Shown: positions 1-8,887, counted from the stretch's first letter. The stretch is DNA of 64,000 nt from Gemmatimonadota bacterium (GCA_003169895.1 PNAE01000012.1:126736-190735); one strand, 5' to 3'. Notes: generated by a model from the sequence alone, not told the origin. Translations and numbers: made by a program.

Positions 1-20
1 CCCTTCTCTCGTCTCTCGCC

Positions 21-1892
21 TTATCGGCTCGTCTTCCCCTGCTGTGCCGCCAGGCTCGCCTCCGTCTGCGCGTTGGTCTTCAGGAGGTCGGTGCGCCGGT
101 CCTGGATTTTCGCGGACGCACGCAGGTCGGCCAGATACTCCCGCACCCGTTCCTGGCGTACGCTGCGAATCTTTTCGCTGCGCAGCTGATCCCTGTTCTT
201 GGCGAATGCCGCCGAGTCGGCCGGTATGTGCTGCAGGATGCGGATGACGTAGAGTCCGTCCGGCGTGTCGATCACGCCGCTCAGCGTCCCTTCGGGCAAT
301 CCGAACGCCGCACCCACGATCTTCGGAATGTTGAGCGGCGCTGACACGCGAGTAAACGGATCGAATTCACGGTTGGGCAGCTTCAGCGCCTTGGACGCGT
401 CGGCGAGCGACGCGCCGTTCTTGACGCGCTGGATCAGGTCCTGCGCCACGAGCTTGGCCTTCTCCTCCTTCTTCTGCTCGCGAGCCTTGGCCGCCGCGGC
501 GTCGTGCATTTGCACCAGCGGTGGGATGCCCGCCTGCTGCACCGAATCGAGGCGGAACACGTAGGATGCCACCTCGCCGTCGATTACCGGGGATGTCTCG
601 CCGACCTTGGCCTGGAACGCCCAGACGCCGGCGTCCGGGACGACATACTGACCCAGCGCGACCCGGGTCCCGCTGGCTACGGGGCCGGTCGAGCCGATGG
701 GTAGCTTGAGCGCGCGGGCCACGGTGTCGAGCGCTTCGGGAATCAGCCGCTCGGCGGCGAGCCTCTGCAATGAGTCGGTCTCGGCGTCGACTTTCGCGCG
801 ATGCGCGCCGGCCAGCTCGACCGGAATCAGGATGTGGCGCGCGGTGACCTTCTCGCCGGTCTTCTTGTCCGACGTCTTCTTGGTGACCTGGACGATCTCG
901 TACCCCGACTCGGTCAGCACCGGATCGGAGATGCCGTTCGCGGGCAGTGCAAACACGACTTTTTCGAGCGCCGCGCCCAGGTGCGACGAGTCCTTGGCCA
1001 ACTCGCCCAGGTCGCCGCCCTTCTTGGCGGTCGCAGTGTCGGCGGACTCTCGCTTGGCAACGTCGTCGAATGCGTGCCCGCCGGTGATGTCGTCGTGCAC
1101 CTGCCTGGCGTGCGCCAGCGCGGCCGCCGAGTCGCTGGCATCCACCCGGCGCGGCACGGCGACAAAGCTCATGAACGCCGTCTTGGGCCGCGAGAACTCC
1201 TGGCTATGCGCCTTGTAGTAACTCTCGATGTCGCTCGCCGAAACCGTCACGGCCGAGTCGGGCACGATGTTCTTCCCGATGATCGGCGTGAGCGAGATCT
1301 TCACCCGCTCGTTCTGGTCGCGATACTTCTGCCACAGCGACGCGTCGGAGAGGAATACATCGGCAGTCACGGCGCTGAACAGCTTGTTGCGCAGGATCTG
1401 CTCGCGCGATTGCACCTCCATGGTCGGCACGTATTGCTGGCCGACCGGCCCGGCGAGCCAGCGCTGGTACTTGGCGAGGTCGAACTTGCCGTTGGTCTGG
1501 AACTCGGGCAGCGCCTGGACCTCGTTGGGCGGGATGTTCTTGATCCACTCGGTGATTTCGTCCGGCGACGTGGTGATGTGGTTCTTCTTGATCTGGTCGT
1601 TGATGACCGTCGTCTCGATGAAGTTGTCCCATACGTCGTTGCGGATCTGTTCGGTTTCTTCCAGCGACAGCGTCCCGCCGGTCGCCTGCTGGCGCTGCGT
1701 CATGGCGTTCTGCACGGCCGCCTGATAGGCTCGCACGTCGACCGACTCGCCATTGACCGAACCGACCGACGTCCGGGTGAGAAACCCGCCCTTGCCGGTG
1801 ATACCGCTCAGGTCAAGAATCATCCACGAAAGAAACGTGATCGTGATGAGGTACACGACCGGCTTGGCTGCGTTACGGAAGGCTTGCATCAT
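21..1892 (-). CDS. ppiD: PpiD/SurA-type periplasmic peptidyl-prolyl isomerase
   Basis: A membrane-anchored folding factor of the PpiD class. With the ATG at 1892 it is 623 residues. One hydrophobic segment (about residues 11-30) follows a short basic cytoplasmic N-terminus. The SurA_N-like chaperone region follows, then a parvulin (rotamase) domain at about 235-337 with the typical KGGDLGELA and GISDPV segments. After it comes a second, degenerate parvulin start (TARHILIP) and a helical C-terminal part. Family role: helps outer-membrane and periplasmic proteins fold at the outer face of the inner membrane. A longer reading from TTG at 1901 is possible, but that TTG lies inside a TAnnTT promoter-like box, so ATG 1892 or 1889 (AAGG five bases upstream of the latter) is preferred. 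It is divergent from the TPR gene at 1972. Confidence 0.85.
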   Translation of the reverse strand: MMQAFRNAAKPVVYLITITFLSWMILDLSGITGKGGFLTRTSVGSVNGESVDVRAYQAAVQNAMTQRQQATGGTLSLEETEQIRNDVWDNFIETTVINDQIKKNHITTSPDEITEWIKNIPPNEVQALPEFQTNGKFDLAKYQRWLAGPVGQQYVPTMEVQSREQILRNKLFSAVTADVFLSDASLWQKYRDQNERVKISLTPIIGKNIVPDSAVTVSASDIESYYKAHSQEFSRPKTAFMSFVAVPRRVDASDSAAALAHARQVHDDITGGHAFDDVAKRESADTATAKKGGDLGELAKDSSHLGAALEKVVFALPANGISDPVLTESGYEIVQVTKKTSDKKTGEKVTARHILIPVELAGAHRAKVDAETDSLQRLAAERLIPEALDTVARALKLPIGSTGPVASGTRVALGQYVVPDAGVWAFQAKVGETSPVIDGEVASYVFRLDSVQQAGIPPLVQMHDAAAAKAREQKKEEKAKLVAQDLIQRVKNGASLADASKALKLPNREFDPFTRVSAPLNIPKIVGAAFGLPEGTLSGVIDTPDGLYVIRILQHIPADSAAFAKNRDQLRSEKIRSVRQERVREYLADLRASAKIQDRRTDLLKTNAQTEASLAAQQGKTSR

Positions 1893-1900
1893 AGCCTTCA

Positions 1901-1906
1901 AACTTA
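1901..1906 (-). promoter_or_regulatory. Putative -10 element TAAGTT of ppiD
   Basis: TAAGTT followed by TG lies eight bases before ATG 1892 on the minus strand. It is one of seven TAnnTT boxes found at this distance from start codons in the window, implying a very short or absent 5' leader. No convincing -35 is visible. Confidence 0.4.
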
Positions 1907-1922
1907 GGACAATGCGGGGTAT

Positions 1923-1957
1923 GGTGGCTAGGGGCTAGGGGCTGGCGGCTGGGCCTT
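1923..1957. repeat. Degenerate heptanucleotide array, 5 units
   Basis: Five consecutive 7-base units fill the spacer between divergent ppiD and the TPR gene: GGTGGCT, AGGGGCT, AGGGGCT, GGCGGCT, GGGCCTT. The shared core is GGCT. It ends exactly where the TATCTT box of the downstream gene begins. Confidence 0.75.
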
Positions 1958-1962
1958 ATCTT
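1957..1962 (+). promoter_or_regulatory. Putative -10 element TATCTT of the TPR gene
   Basis: TATCTT sits nine bases before ATG 1972. No Shine-Dalgarno sequence can be seen, which fits a near-leaderless transcript. Confidence 0.4.
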
Positions 1963-1971
1963 CTTCTCCCC

Positions 1972-2781
1972 ATGTCCTACGGCCCGGAACTCGACCGCCT
2001 CGCCGCCCGGTGGGCGGACCAGCCGACCAGCACCTGTTTTGCCTCGCTTGCCGAAGGTCTGCGCAAGAGCGGCGCGTTGCAGGAAGCGGGCGCGGTCGCC
2101 GTCCGGGGCGTGGCGCTGCGGCCGGAGTACCTCCCGGGTCACCTGGTGCTGGCGCGAATCTACCGCGATCAGGAAGACTGGCCGGCCGCCCGCGCGGAGT
2201 TGCGGGCGGCGCTGCACATCGACGCCGAGCATCCGGTGGTGCGCGACGCCCTCGAGCAGCTGTCGCAGCGGAGCGGGTTCGCGCTGGTCGCGCCGGTGAC
2301 CCAACCGATGGCGCAGGCCGCGCCAGTCGCCGAATCGGCCGACGCCGACGGTGAAGCGGCCGACATCGACGGCGAAGCGGCTGATCTGGTGTACGGCGAC
2401 GAGCACGGTGCGCGCAGCGCGCCTGATGAACTGATGTTCACGGAGTCCCTCGCGATGCTGTACTGGGGCCAGGGACACCACGAGCAGGCGGTCGAGGTGT
2501 TCGAGGCGCTGATCCGGCGGAACCCGGCCAATACGGACCTCGTGGTACGCCGCGACGCCGTCCGCGCCGAATTCGACGCGCTTCGCCCGGCGCCCTTCGA
2601 TGCGGCCCACAGCGGTGGCCGTGGCGTGCGAGACTGGTTGGCCTCAGTAGCCGCCGTGACCACGCCGCCACCGCGTCCGTTGTCCGGCTTCGACGCATTC
2701 TACCAGACGTCCGCGGCGCCGTCGTCGAAACCAGGCGACCTTGCCGCGTTTCAGGCCTGGCTGCGGGAGCTTGATCGATGA
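1972..2781 (+). CDS. Tetratricopeptide-repeat protein of unknown function
   Basis: 269 residues, no signal peptide and no membrane segment. The N-terminal part (about residues 15-95) reads as two to three TPR helical hairpins, with SLAEGLRKSGALQEA and RIYRDQEDWPAARAEL style helices. A further TPR-like unit lies at about 155-195 (LYWGQGHHEQAVEVFEAL). Between them is an acidic, alanine-rich linker. The C-terminus is proline/alanine-rich and ends in a conserved-looking helix (AAFQAWLRELDR). TPR proteins are scaffolds; nothing here identifies the partner. It heads the aroQ-pepP-efp-accB run, and its stop overlaps the aroQ start by four bases (ATGA), so it is probably co-translated with aroQ. Confidence 0.8.
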   Translation: MSYGPELDRLAARWADQPTSTCFASLAEGLRKSGALQEAGAVAVRGVALRPEYLPGHLVLARIYRDQEDWPAARAELRAALHIDAEHPVVRDALEQLSQRSGFALVAPVTQPMAQAAPVAESADADGEAADIDGEAADLVYGDEHGARSAPDELMFTESLAMLYWGQGHHEQAVEVFEALIRRNPANTDLVVRRDAVRAEFDALRPAPFDAAHSGGRGVRDWLASVAAVTTPPPRPLSGFDAFYQTSAAPSSKPGDLAAFQAWLRELDR

Positions 2782-3224
2782 CCCACATCGTGGTACTGAA
2801 CGGACCGAACCTCAACTTGCTGGGAATCCGCGAGCCGGCGCTTTACGGCTCGGCGACGCTGGCCGACGTGGAGGGACAGCTGCGGGGCCGTGCCGAGCAA
2901 CTGGGAGTCACCGTTGCGTTCGCCCAGTCGAATCACGAGGGCGAGCTGGTCGACCTGGTGCAGGGGCTGCGTGGTGTTGCCGACGGCGCGATCGTGAATC
3001 TCGGCGCGTACACCCACACGTCGCTCGCACTCCGCGACGCTTTCCTCGCGGCGCCGATCCCATTCGTCGAAATGCATCTGTCGAATCTGTTCAGGCGCGA
3101 GCCGGCCCGGCATCAATCGGTCATCGCGGACTTGGCGGTCGGGATGATCACGGGATTTGGCGCGCGCGGATACCTGATGGCGTTGGACGCGCTCGTCGCA
3201 CATCTGAAGGAACAGATGTCATGA
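2778..3224 (+). CDS. aroQ: 3-dehydroquinate dehydratase, type II
   Basis: Third step of the shikimate pathway: dehydrates 3-dehydroquinate to 3-dehydroshikimate. Its 148 residues match the usual length. Signature segments are in order: NGPNLNLLG (8-16), catalytic Tyr23, QSNHEG (50-55), the NLGAYTHTS loop (74-82), catalytic His100 in EMHLSN, and a C-terminal GFGARGY. The otherwise strongly conserved NPGA is NLGA here (Leu75), a small oddity close to the active site. ATG 2778 overlaps the TPR gene stop (ATGA). Type II enzymes are cytoplasmic dodecamers. The identification is firm. Confidence 0.97.
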   Translation: MTHIVVLNGPNLNLLGIREPALYGSATLADVEGQLRGRAEQLGVTVAFAQSNHEGELVDLVQGLRGVADGAIVNLGAYTHTSLALRDAFLAAPIPFVEMHLSNLFRREPARHQSVIADLAVGMITGFGARGYLMALDALVAHLKEQMS

Positions 3225-3316
3225 GCCACGAACCGGTCACGGTACGCTCGGCGATGCAGTTCGAGGTTCTGGCCGAGCCTGCCGTCAGGGGCTCCCGGCT
3301 CATGGCTGGTTCTTGA
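3221..3316 (+). CDS. Possible 31-codon ORF linking aroQ and the peptidase gene
   Basis: An ATG at 3221 overlaps the aroQ stop (ATGA), and the TGA at 3314-3316 overlaps the peptidase ATG (TGATG). The reading frame thus bridges the two genes exactly, which would allow translational coupling. The predicted 31-residue peptide contains FEVLAEPAVRGSRL, which vaguely recalls the start of queuine tRNA-ribosyltransferase. The last third of the frame is, however, made of heptanucleotide repeat units (3287-3314). It may be only a translated spacer. Confidence 0.3.
   Translation: MSHEPVTVRSAMQFEVLAEPAVRGSRLMAGS
3287..3314. repeat. Degenerate heptanucleotide array, 4 units
   Basis: Units AGGGGCT, CCCGGCT, CATGGCT and GGTTCTT lie just before the peptidase start. 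AGGGGCT is identical to a unit of the array at 1923-1957, so these two arrays share a family. Confidence 0.5.
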
Positions 3317-4401
3317 TGCCCGACCGCCGGTCCGCACGGCAAGCGGCCGTGCTCAACGCGTTGCCCGCGCAGGGTGCCGATGCCTTGCTGGTCACCCACC
3401 TGCCCAATGTCCGGTGGCTGACCGGGTTCAGCGGCTCGGCCGCACTGCTGCTGCTCACGGCCGATCGCGCCTCGCTGATCACCGATTTCCGTTATGCCGG
3501 ACAGGCTCCGGAAGAGGCCGGCAGTGTCGCCGAGGTGATCATCGAGCGCGCTAGCGTGTGGGACCGCTTGCAGCGCGTGCTGCGTGATGTCGCGTTCGAG
3601 ACACTGGCGATCGAGTCGCACGTGCTGTCGGTGCGCGACGCCGAACGGGTGCGCGGGATGTTCCGCGGCCGGACGCTGCCGATGGCCGACACGGTCGAAC
3701 AGTTCCGGCAGGTCAAGGATGACGACGAAGTCGCCGCGATTCGCGCGGCGGGAACGCTCGCGAGCGAGGCGTTGGCCGAGATCCTCCCGACCATCCACGC
3801 CGGTGAGCGCGAGCTCGATGTTGCGTCCCGGCTCGAAGCGGCGCTCCGGCGACGCGGCAGCGAATGGCATCCCTTCCAGACGATCGTCGCGTCCGGCCCG
3901 CGCGCCGCGCACCCGCATGCGCGCAGCTCGCCACGCCAACTCGCCCGTGGCGAACTGCTGCTCATCGACTACGGGGCTCAGGTTGGCGGCTACTGCGCCG
4001 ACGTCACCCGGACGGTCGCACTGGGCGAAGTCGACGAGCGGCAGCGCGCAGTGTATCAGTTGGTGTGTGATGCGCAGCGGCGGGCCTGCCTAGGCCTGCG
4101 CAGCGGGATGTCCGGCCGGGAAGGTGATGCACTGGCGCGCGACCTGATCTCCTCGCGCGGTTACGGGGACGCATTCGGCCATTCGCTGGGTCACGGGCTG
4201 GGGCTGGAAGTACATGAGGCGCCGCGACTTGCGGCGACGGCCGAGGCGGCGCTGCCGGCCGGCGCGGTGGTAACGGTCGAGCCGGGGATCTATCTTGCTG
4301 GCTGGGGTGGGGTCCGGCTGGAGGACGATGTTTGGCTCGGGCCGGACGGTCCAGTCCTACTCACCGATGGCCAGACCGAGCTCATCATCCTCGACGCATA
4401 G
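3316..4401 (+). CDS. pepP: M24-family Xaa-Pro aminopeptidase
   Basis: A creatinase/prolidase-type metallopeptidase of 361 residues that removes an N-terminal residue preceding proline. Residues 1-130 form the creatinase N-terminal domain. The pita-bread catalytic domain follows with all five metal ligands visible: Asp218 (IDYG), Asp229 (ADVTRT), His293 (GHSLGHGLGLEVHE), Glu322 (VEPGIY) and Glu336 (RLEDDVW). The start is ATG 3316, not the TTG one codon earlier; it overlaps the stop of a possible mini-ORF. The gene sits twelve bases ahead of efp. This aminopeptidase-efp neighbourhood is common in bacteria and probably reflects a shared operon. A prolidase acting only on dipeptides cannot be excluded from sequence. 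Confidence 0.92.
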   Translation: MPDRRSARQAAVLNALPAQGADALLVTHLPNVRWLTGFSGSAALLLLTADRASLITDFRYAGQAPEEAGSVAEVIIERASVWDRLQRVLRDVAFETLAIESHVLSVRDAERVRGMFRGRTLPMADTVEQFRQVKDDDEVAAIRAAGTLASEALAEILPTIHAGERELDVASRLEAALRRRGSEWHPFQTIVASGPRAAHPHARSSPRQLARGELLLIDYGAQVGGYCADVTRTVALGEVDERQRAVYQLVCDAQRRACLGLRSGMSGREGDALARDLISSRGYGDAFGHSLGHGLGLEVHEAPRLAATAEAALPAGAVVTVEPGIYLAGWGGVRLEDDVWLGPDGPVLLTDGQTELIILDA

Positions 4402-4413
4402 GCAGGAGTTGGA

Positions 4414-4974
4414 GTGGCAACCACCGCCGACATTCGCAACGGATTGGTGCTCGATCTCGATGGCCAGTTGCTGCAAGTGAGCTACTTTCAGCATGTCAAG
4501 CCGGGGAAAGGTGGCGCCTTCGTTCGGACCAAGCTCCGCAATGTGCGCAATGGCGCGGTGCTCGAGAAGACCTTTTCGTCGGGCGAACGGATCCAGACCG
4601 TCGACCTGTCCCACCGTCAGATGACCTACTCGTACCGCGACGGGGAGTTCTATCACTTCATGGACTTGCAAACGTTCGACGATGTCCCGCTGACGAGCAC
4701 GCTGATCGGCGCCGATCAGCTCAAGTACCTCAAGGAAGGCATGGAGTGCACCGGCTTGATGCATGACGAGCACGTCATCACCGTCGAACTGCCCAATTTC
4801 GTCGAGCTCGCGATCGTGGAAACCGATCCCGGCACGCGAGGTGATACGGCGACCGGCGGCACCAAGCCGGCCAAGCTGGAGACGGGCGCCGTGGTCCAGG
4901 TGCCGCTGTTTGTCGAGCGTGGCACCGTGATCCGTGTCGACCGGCGCGAAGACAAGTACCTGACCCGCGTATGA
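4414..4974 (+). CDS. efp: Translation elongation factor P
   Basis: EF-P binds ribosomes stalled at consecutive prolines and promotes peptide-bond formation. It is 186 residues and has the KOW-like N-terminal domain followed by two OB domains. The loop HVKPGKGGAF places the tip lysine, the residue modified in many bacteria, at Lys32. The C-terminal OB domain carries the GAVVQVPLFVERGTVIRVD signature. The start is GTG 4414, preceded by AGGAG. It is the third gene of the TPR-aroQ-pepP-efp-accB run and overlaps accB by four bases. No epmA or EF-P rhamnosyltransferase gene is seen nearby, so the modification type is unknown. Confidence 0.97.
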   Translation: MATTADIRNGLVLDLDGQLLQVSYFQHVKPGKGGAFVRTKLRNVRNGAVLEKTFSSGERIQTVDLSHRQMTYSYRDGEFYHFMDLQTFDDVPLTSTLIGADQLKYLKEGMECTGLMHDEHVITVELPNFVELAIVETDPGTRGDTATGGTKPAKLETGAVVQVPLFVERGTVIRVDRREDKYLTRV

Positions 4975-5501
4975 CGCCGGAAGAGATGCAGGAACTCGCG
5001 CGCGCTATCGAGCAGGTGCCCGGGCTCAAGGGCATTGACTTCCGGGACGTACGGCGCCTCGCGCAACTACTGCACGAGCGGCCGGAGATCGGGTCGGTGG
5101 AGTTGAAGGGATTCTTCGGCACCGGTGTGGTGATCACCCGGACGAATCAGGCCACCGCCCCGCCGGCCGCCCTGCCGGCGCAGTACCAGGCCGCCGGCCC
5201 GTCGCCGTCGAGCCCGGCGGCTGGCGCACCGGACGCCCCGGCACCGGCCGGGTCGGGGCTCAAAGAAGTCCGTTCCCCGATGGTGGGCACGTTCTACGCC
5301 CAGCCGGAGCCCGGTGCCGAGCCGTACGTCCGGATCGGATCGCGCGTCACTTCCGGTCAGACGGTGTGCATCATCGAAGCAATGAAGATCATGAACGAGA
5401 TCGAAGCTGAAGTTACCGGTGTCGTCCGTGAGGTGCTGGTGGACGATGCGTCACCCGTCGAATACGGGCAGGTCCTTTTCCGGGTCGATCCCAATGGCTG
5501 A
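4971..5501 (+). CDS. accB: Biotin carboxyl carrier protein of acetyl-CoA carboxylase
   Basis: Carries biotin between the carboxylase and carboxyltransferase halves of acetyl-CoA carboxylase, the first step of fatty-acid synthesis. Of its 176 residues, 1-58 form the N-terminal region, 60-95 a proline/alanine-rich flexible linker and 98-175 the biotinyl domain. Biotin attaches to Lys139 in IIEAMKIMNEIEAE. ATG 4971 overlaps the efp stop. Unusually, the next gene is not accC but pilT, whose ATG (5494) lies eight bases inside accB. Confidence 0.97.
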   Translation: MTPEEMQELARAIEQVPGLKGIDFRDVRRLAQLLHERPEIGSVELKGFFGTGVVITRTNQATAPPAALPAQYQAAGPSPSSPAAGAPDAPAPAGSGLKEVRSPMVGTFYAQPEPGAEPYVRIGSRVTSGQTVCIIEAMKIMNEIEAEVTGVVREVLVDDASPVEYGQVLFRVDPNG

Positions 5502-6675
5502 GGAAGGCATTCCGGCGTCGGGCACGAGTATGTACTCGGGCGAAGTCGCCACGACCGGGTTCCAGTTTCGCCCGGCGATCGTCGAAATGATCCAGCGCGG
5601 CGCATCCGACCTGCTCCTCAAGGGCGGCCGGCCGCCGACCATCCGCATCAACGGCCAGTTGCATGTGCTGCCCATGCCGCAGCTCAAGCCCGAGGAACTC
5701 AAGGCGCTCGCCGAGTCGTTGATGACGCCGCGCCAGATCCGCGATTTCATGGAGGGCAAGGAAGCGGACTTCGGCATCGGCGTCCCGGGGATCGGACGGT
5801 TCCGCGCCAACTGCTATCTGCAGCGCGGCTCGGTGGCGTTCGCGTTCCGCGCCATTCCGTATGAAGTGCGTACCGTTCGCGAACTCCTGCTACCGCCGAT
5901 CCTCGAAGAAATCGCCATGCGGCCGCGCGGACTGGTCCTGGTCACTGGCGTCACCGGCAGCGGCAAGTCGACCGCGCTCGCGGCGATGATCGATCACGTC
6001 AATCGGCAGCGCCGGGTCAACATCATCACGATCGAGGACCCGATCGAGTTCCTGCACCGTGACCAGCTGGCCAACGTCTCGCAGCGCGAGGTCGGCACCG
6101 ACACCCTCTCGTTCGGCGAGGCACTCAAGCACGTGCTGCGGCAGGACCCCGACGTGATTCTGATCGGCGAAATTCGCGACATGGACACGATGGACACCGC
6201 CATCAAGGCGGCCGACACCGGGCATCTGGTGCTGTCCACGATCCACACCACCGACGCGACGCAGACCATCTCGCGGGTGCTGTCGTTCTATCCGCCGCAC
6301 CAGCACGCGGAGATCCGCATGCTGCTGTCGACCGCGCTGGCGGCTGTCGTGTCGCTGCGGCTGGTGCCGCGCGCTGATGGCAAGGGACGCGTGCCTGCCG
6401 TGGAGGTGCTGGTCAACACCGCGGCGGTGGCCGACAACATTCGTGATCTGAACAAGGCGCTCGACATTCCTGACCTCATCAGCCAGGGCGGCGTAACCTA
6501 CGGGATGCAGTCATTCGATCAGGCGCTGATGCGTTGGTACCAGGACGGGGTCATCAGCTACGACGACGCGGTCTTCTATGCAACGCGCCCCAGCGAGTTT
6601 GCCTTGCGCGTCTCCGGCGTCAGCGGCACGTCGGACCGCACGTTCTCCGACACGCCTGGCCGAGATCGCCGCTGA
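5494..6675 (+). CDS. pilT: Type IV pilus retraction ATPase PilT
   Basis: Hexameric secretion-superfamily ATPase that depolymerises type IV pili for twitching motility. 393 residues from ATG 5494. The N-terminal PAS-like region contains [20 protein letters not shown]. The Walker A is GVTGSGKST, followed by the Asp box (ITIEDPIEF), Walker B ([10 protein letters not shown]) and His box ([14 protein letters not shown]). The C-terminal SLRLVPR...[17 protein letters not shown] stretch is PilT/PilU-like rather than PilB-like, and no PilB N-domain or tetracysteine motif is present. The gene overlaps accB by eight bases and shares one base with accC (TGATG), so it is embedded in the carboxylase operon. 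PilU cannot be ruled out. Confidence 0.92.
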   Translation: MAEEGIPASGTSMYSGEVATTGFQFRPAIVEMIQRGASDLLLKGGRPPTIRINGQLHVLPMPQLKPEELKALAESLMTPRQIRDFMEGKEADFGIGVPGIGRFRANCYLQRGSVAFAFRAIPYEVRTVRELLLPPILEEIAMRPRGLVLVTGVTGSGKSTALAAMIDHVNRQRRVNIITIEDPIEFLHRDQLANVSQREVGTDTLSFGEALKHVLRQDPDVILIGEIRDMDTMDTAIKAADTGHLVLSTIHTTDATQTISRVLSFYPPHQHAEIRMLLSTALAAVVSLRLVPRADGKGRVPAVEVLVNTAAVADNIRDLNKALDIPDLISQGGVTYGMQSFDQALMRWYQDGVISYDDAVFYATRPSEFALRVSGVSGTSDRTFSDTPGRDRR

Positions 6676-8138
6676 TGTTCCGCAAGGTCATGATTGCCAA
6701 CCGCGGCGAAATTGCGCTGCGCGTCATTCGCGCGTGCCGCGAACTGGGCATCAAGACCGTGGCGGTCTACAGCGAGGCCGACCGAGAATCGCTCCACGTT
6801 CGGTTCGCCGACGACGACGTCTGCATCGGGCCGCCGCCAGGGCGGCTCTCGTACCTCCGGATCCCGAGCCTTATCGCGGCCGCTGAAGTCACCGGCGCGG
6901 ACGCTATCCATCCGGGCTACGGGTTTCTCGCCGAGAATGCCGAATTCGCCGACACCTGTCGCGCGTCGAACATCGTGTTCATCGGCCCGACTGGCGACCA
7001 GATCCGCGCCATGGGCGACAAGGCGTCCGCACGGCGGCTCGCCAGTGACGCCGGTGTGCCGACGGTTCCCGGATCGGCCGGCGTCCTCAAGGACGCCGAC
7101 GAAGCGATGGTCATCGCCGAGGCGATCGGGTTCCCGGTCATCATCAAGGCCACGGCCGGTGGCGGCGGCAAGGGCATGCGCGTCGCCCACGACGCCGAGC
7201 AGCTGGCACAGCTGTTCTCGCTCGCGCAGAACGAAGCACTGTCGGCCTTCGGCAATGGCGACGTGTACGTCGAGAAGTACCTCGCCCGTCCGCGGCACGT
7301 CGAGATCCAGGTGCTCGGCGACCAGCACGGCACGGTCATTCATCTGGGCGAGCGTGACTGCTCGGTGCAGCGCCGCCACCAGAAGCTGATCGAGGAGTCG
7401 CCGTCACCGGCGTTGAACGACGAGTTGCGCGCCCGCATGGGTGCGGCGGCGGTCGGCCTCGCGGCCGCGATCGGCTACGTCGGCGCGGGCACCGTCGAGT
7501 TCCTGCTCGACGAGGATGGCTCATTCTACTTCATGGAGATGAACACCCGGATCCAGGTAGAGCACCCGGTTACCGAGATGGTGACCGGCCACGATCTGGT
7601 CAAGGAGCAGATCCGCATCGCTGCGGGCGAGCCGTTGTCATTCGGCGAGATGCCGCTCGTGGGCCACGCGATCGAGGTGCGCATCAACGCCGAAGATCCC
7701 TACCGCAACTTCCAGCCATGTCCCGGCCTGATCACCGCGTATCATCCGCCCGGCGGACCCGGCGTGCGGGTCGACACGCACGTCTACGCCGGCTATACCG
7801 TGCCGCCGTATTACGACTCCCTGCTGGCCAAGTTGATTGTGCATGGCCGCGACCGGACCGAAGCGCTCGCCCGCCTGGGACAGGCACTCGACTCGTTCAT
7901 CCTCGAAGGCGTCAAGACGACGGTGCCGTTCCTCGCGCGCGTCATCCGGCATCCCGACTTCGTCGCCGGCCGCGTCGACACCAACTTTCTCGAGCGCGAG
8001 TCGCACCTGCTCAAGCCGGAGCACTTCGAGGCGGTGCGGGACGTGCGTGCCGCCGATGGGTCGGAGGCGCCGGCCATGCCGGCCGGCCGCCGCGCGCCAC
8101 CGGTCGAGGGCCGGGCGTCCCAGCCTGTCGAGGGATGA
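6675..8138 (+). CDS. accC: Biotin carboxylase subunit of acetyl-CoA carboxylase
   Basis: ATP-dependent carboxylation of biotin on AccB. 487 residues from ATG 6675, which overlaps the pilT stop. It starts with the canonical [20 protein letters not shown]. The ATP-grasp glycine loop is [11 protein letters not shown], and the catalytic segment [14 protein letters not shown] lies at about residue 288. The fold continues to a normal biotin-carboxylase C-domain at about residue 448. A further 40-residue Ala/Pro/Arg-rich tail follows, absent from E. coli AccC (449 residues). A role as carboxylase of another biotin enzyme is less likely because accB lies just upstream. Confidence 0.96.
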   Translation: MFRKVMIANRGEIALRVIRACRELGIKTVAVYSEADRESLHVRFADDDVCIGPPPGRLSYLRIPSLIAAAEVTGADAIHPGYGFLAENAEFADTCRASNIVFIGPTGDQIRAMGDKASARRLASDAGVPTVPGSAGVLKDADEAMVIAEAIGFPVIIKATAGGGGKGMRVAHDAEQLAQLFSLAQNEALSAFGNGDVYVEKYLARPRHVEIQVLGDQHGTVIHLGERDCSVQRRHQKLIEESPSPALNDELRARMGAAAVGLAAAIGYVGAGTVEFLLDEDGSFYFMEMNTRIQVEHPVTEMVTGHDLVKEQIRIAAGEPLSFGEMPLVGHAIEVRINAEDPYRNFQPCPGLITAYHPPGGPGVRVDTHVYAGYTVPPYYDSLLAKLIVHGRDRTEALARLGQALDSFILEGVKTTVPFLARVIRHPDFVAGRVDTNFLERESHLLKPEHFEAVRDVRAADGSEAPAMPAGRRAPPVEGRASQPVEG

Positions 8139-8887
8139 GGCTCGACGTTGTCTTCTCGCCGCAGGAACTGACCTCGGGCGAGGTTGCCGACCGCACGGTC
8201 GTCGTCGTGGACGTGCTGCGCGCGACATCGACGATCTGCGCCGCACTCCACCACGGTGCCCGGGCCGTGATTGCCGCCGCCGATGCCGAGGAAGCCACCC
8301 GGCTCGAGCAGGCGCTGGGCACGGCGGACGTCGTGCTCGCCGGTGAGCGCAACTCCGTTCGCATCGCCGGCTTCCGCCTCGGCAACTCCCCCGGGGAGAT
8401 GACCCCCGAACAGGTCCAGGGCAAAACCCTGGTCATGACCACGACCAACGGAACGCGCGCGCTGCTCGCCACCGCGGGGGCGCGCACGGTGATCGTCGGC
8501 GCCGCCGTGAATCTCACGGCGGCCAGTGACCACGCGCGGGCGGCGCTCGAAGAGCACGGCGACCTGCTGATCCTGTGCGCCGGGCGCGAGCATGGTTTCG
8601 GCCTGGACGATGCCTACATCGCCGGCTGTCTCGCCGTTCGTGCGCTCGGCGGACGGCGGCGGCGCAAGGGGCTGAACGATGCCGCGCTTGTGTCCGTTGA
8701 CCTGGTGAGTCGCTACCGCGACCGAACCGAGCGCGTCCTCGGGCTTTCGCGCGCCGGGCGCGAACTTGCCACGCGAGGCTTCCGCGAGGATGTCATCGCG
8801 GCCGCCGCGATCGACGCGCATCCGGTTCTGCCGCTCTTCCACGAACGCCGCATCACGCTGGCCGGCGAGGGCCAGCGCCAGCCTTGA
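8135..8887 (+). CDS. comB: ComB-family 2-phosphosulfolactate phosphatase
   Basis: 250 residues matching the ComB fold: [21 protein letters not shown] near the N-terminus, [16 protein letters not shown] and [11 protein letters not shown] in the middle, and [17 protein letters not shown]. In archaea ComB dephosphorylates phosphosulfolactate during coenzyme M synthesis. Many bacteria carry the family without the rest of that pathway, and no comA, comC, comD or comE is in this window, so the substrate here is uncertain. ATG 8135 overlaps the accC stop (ATGA) and the end overlaps the ftsK start (TGATG). A basic insertion (RRRRK) after GGR is a local peculiarity. Confidence 0.85.
   Translation: MRLDVVFSPQELTSGEVADRTVVVVDVLRATSTICAALHHGARAVIAAADAEEATRLEQALGTADVVLAGERNSVRIAGFRLGNSPGEMTPEQVQGKTLVMTTTNGTRALLATAGARTVIVGAAVNLTAASDHARAALEEHGDLLILCAGREHGFGLDDAYIAGCLAVRALGGRRRRKGLNDAALVSVDLVSRYRDRTERVLGLSRAGRELATRGFREDVIAAAAIDAHPVLPLFHERRITLAGEGQRQP

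Noticed and set aside
5419-5501. accB-pilT fusion or programmed frameshift
   Set aside because: The pilT frame is open upstream into accB, but the residues there are an out-of-frame reading of the biotinyl domain; ATG 5494 gives a normal PilT.
6534-6674. Extended accC start
   Set aside because: The upstream frame is an out-of-phase reading of pilT; ATG 6675 gives the canonical biotin carboxylase N-terminus.
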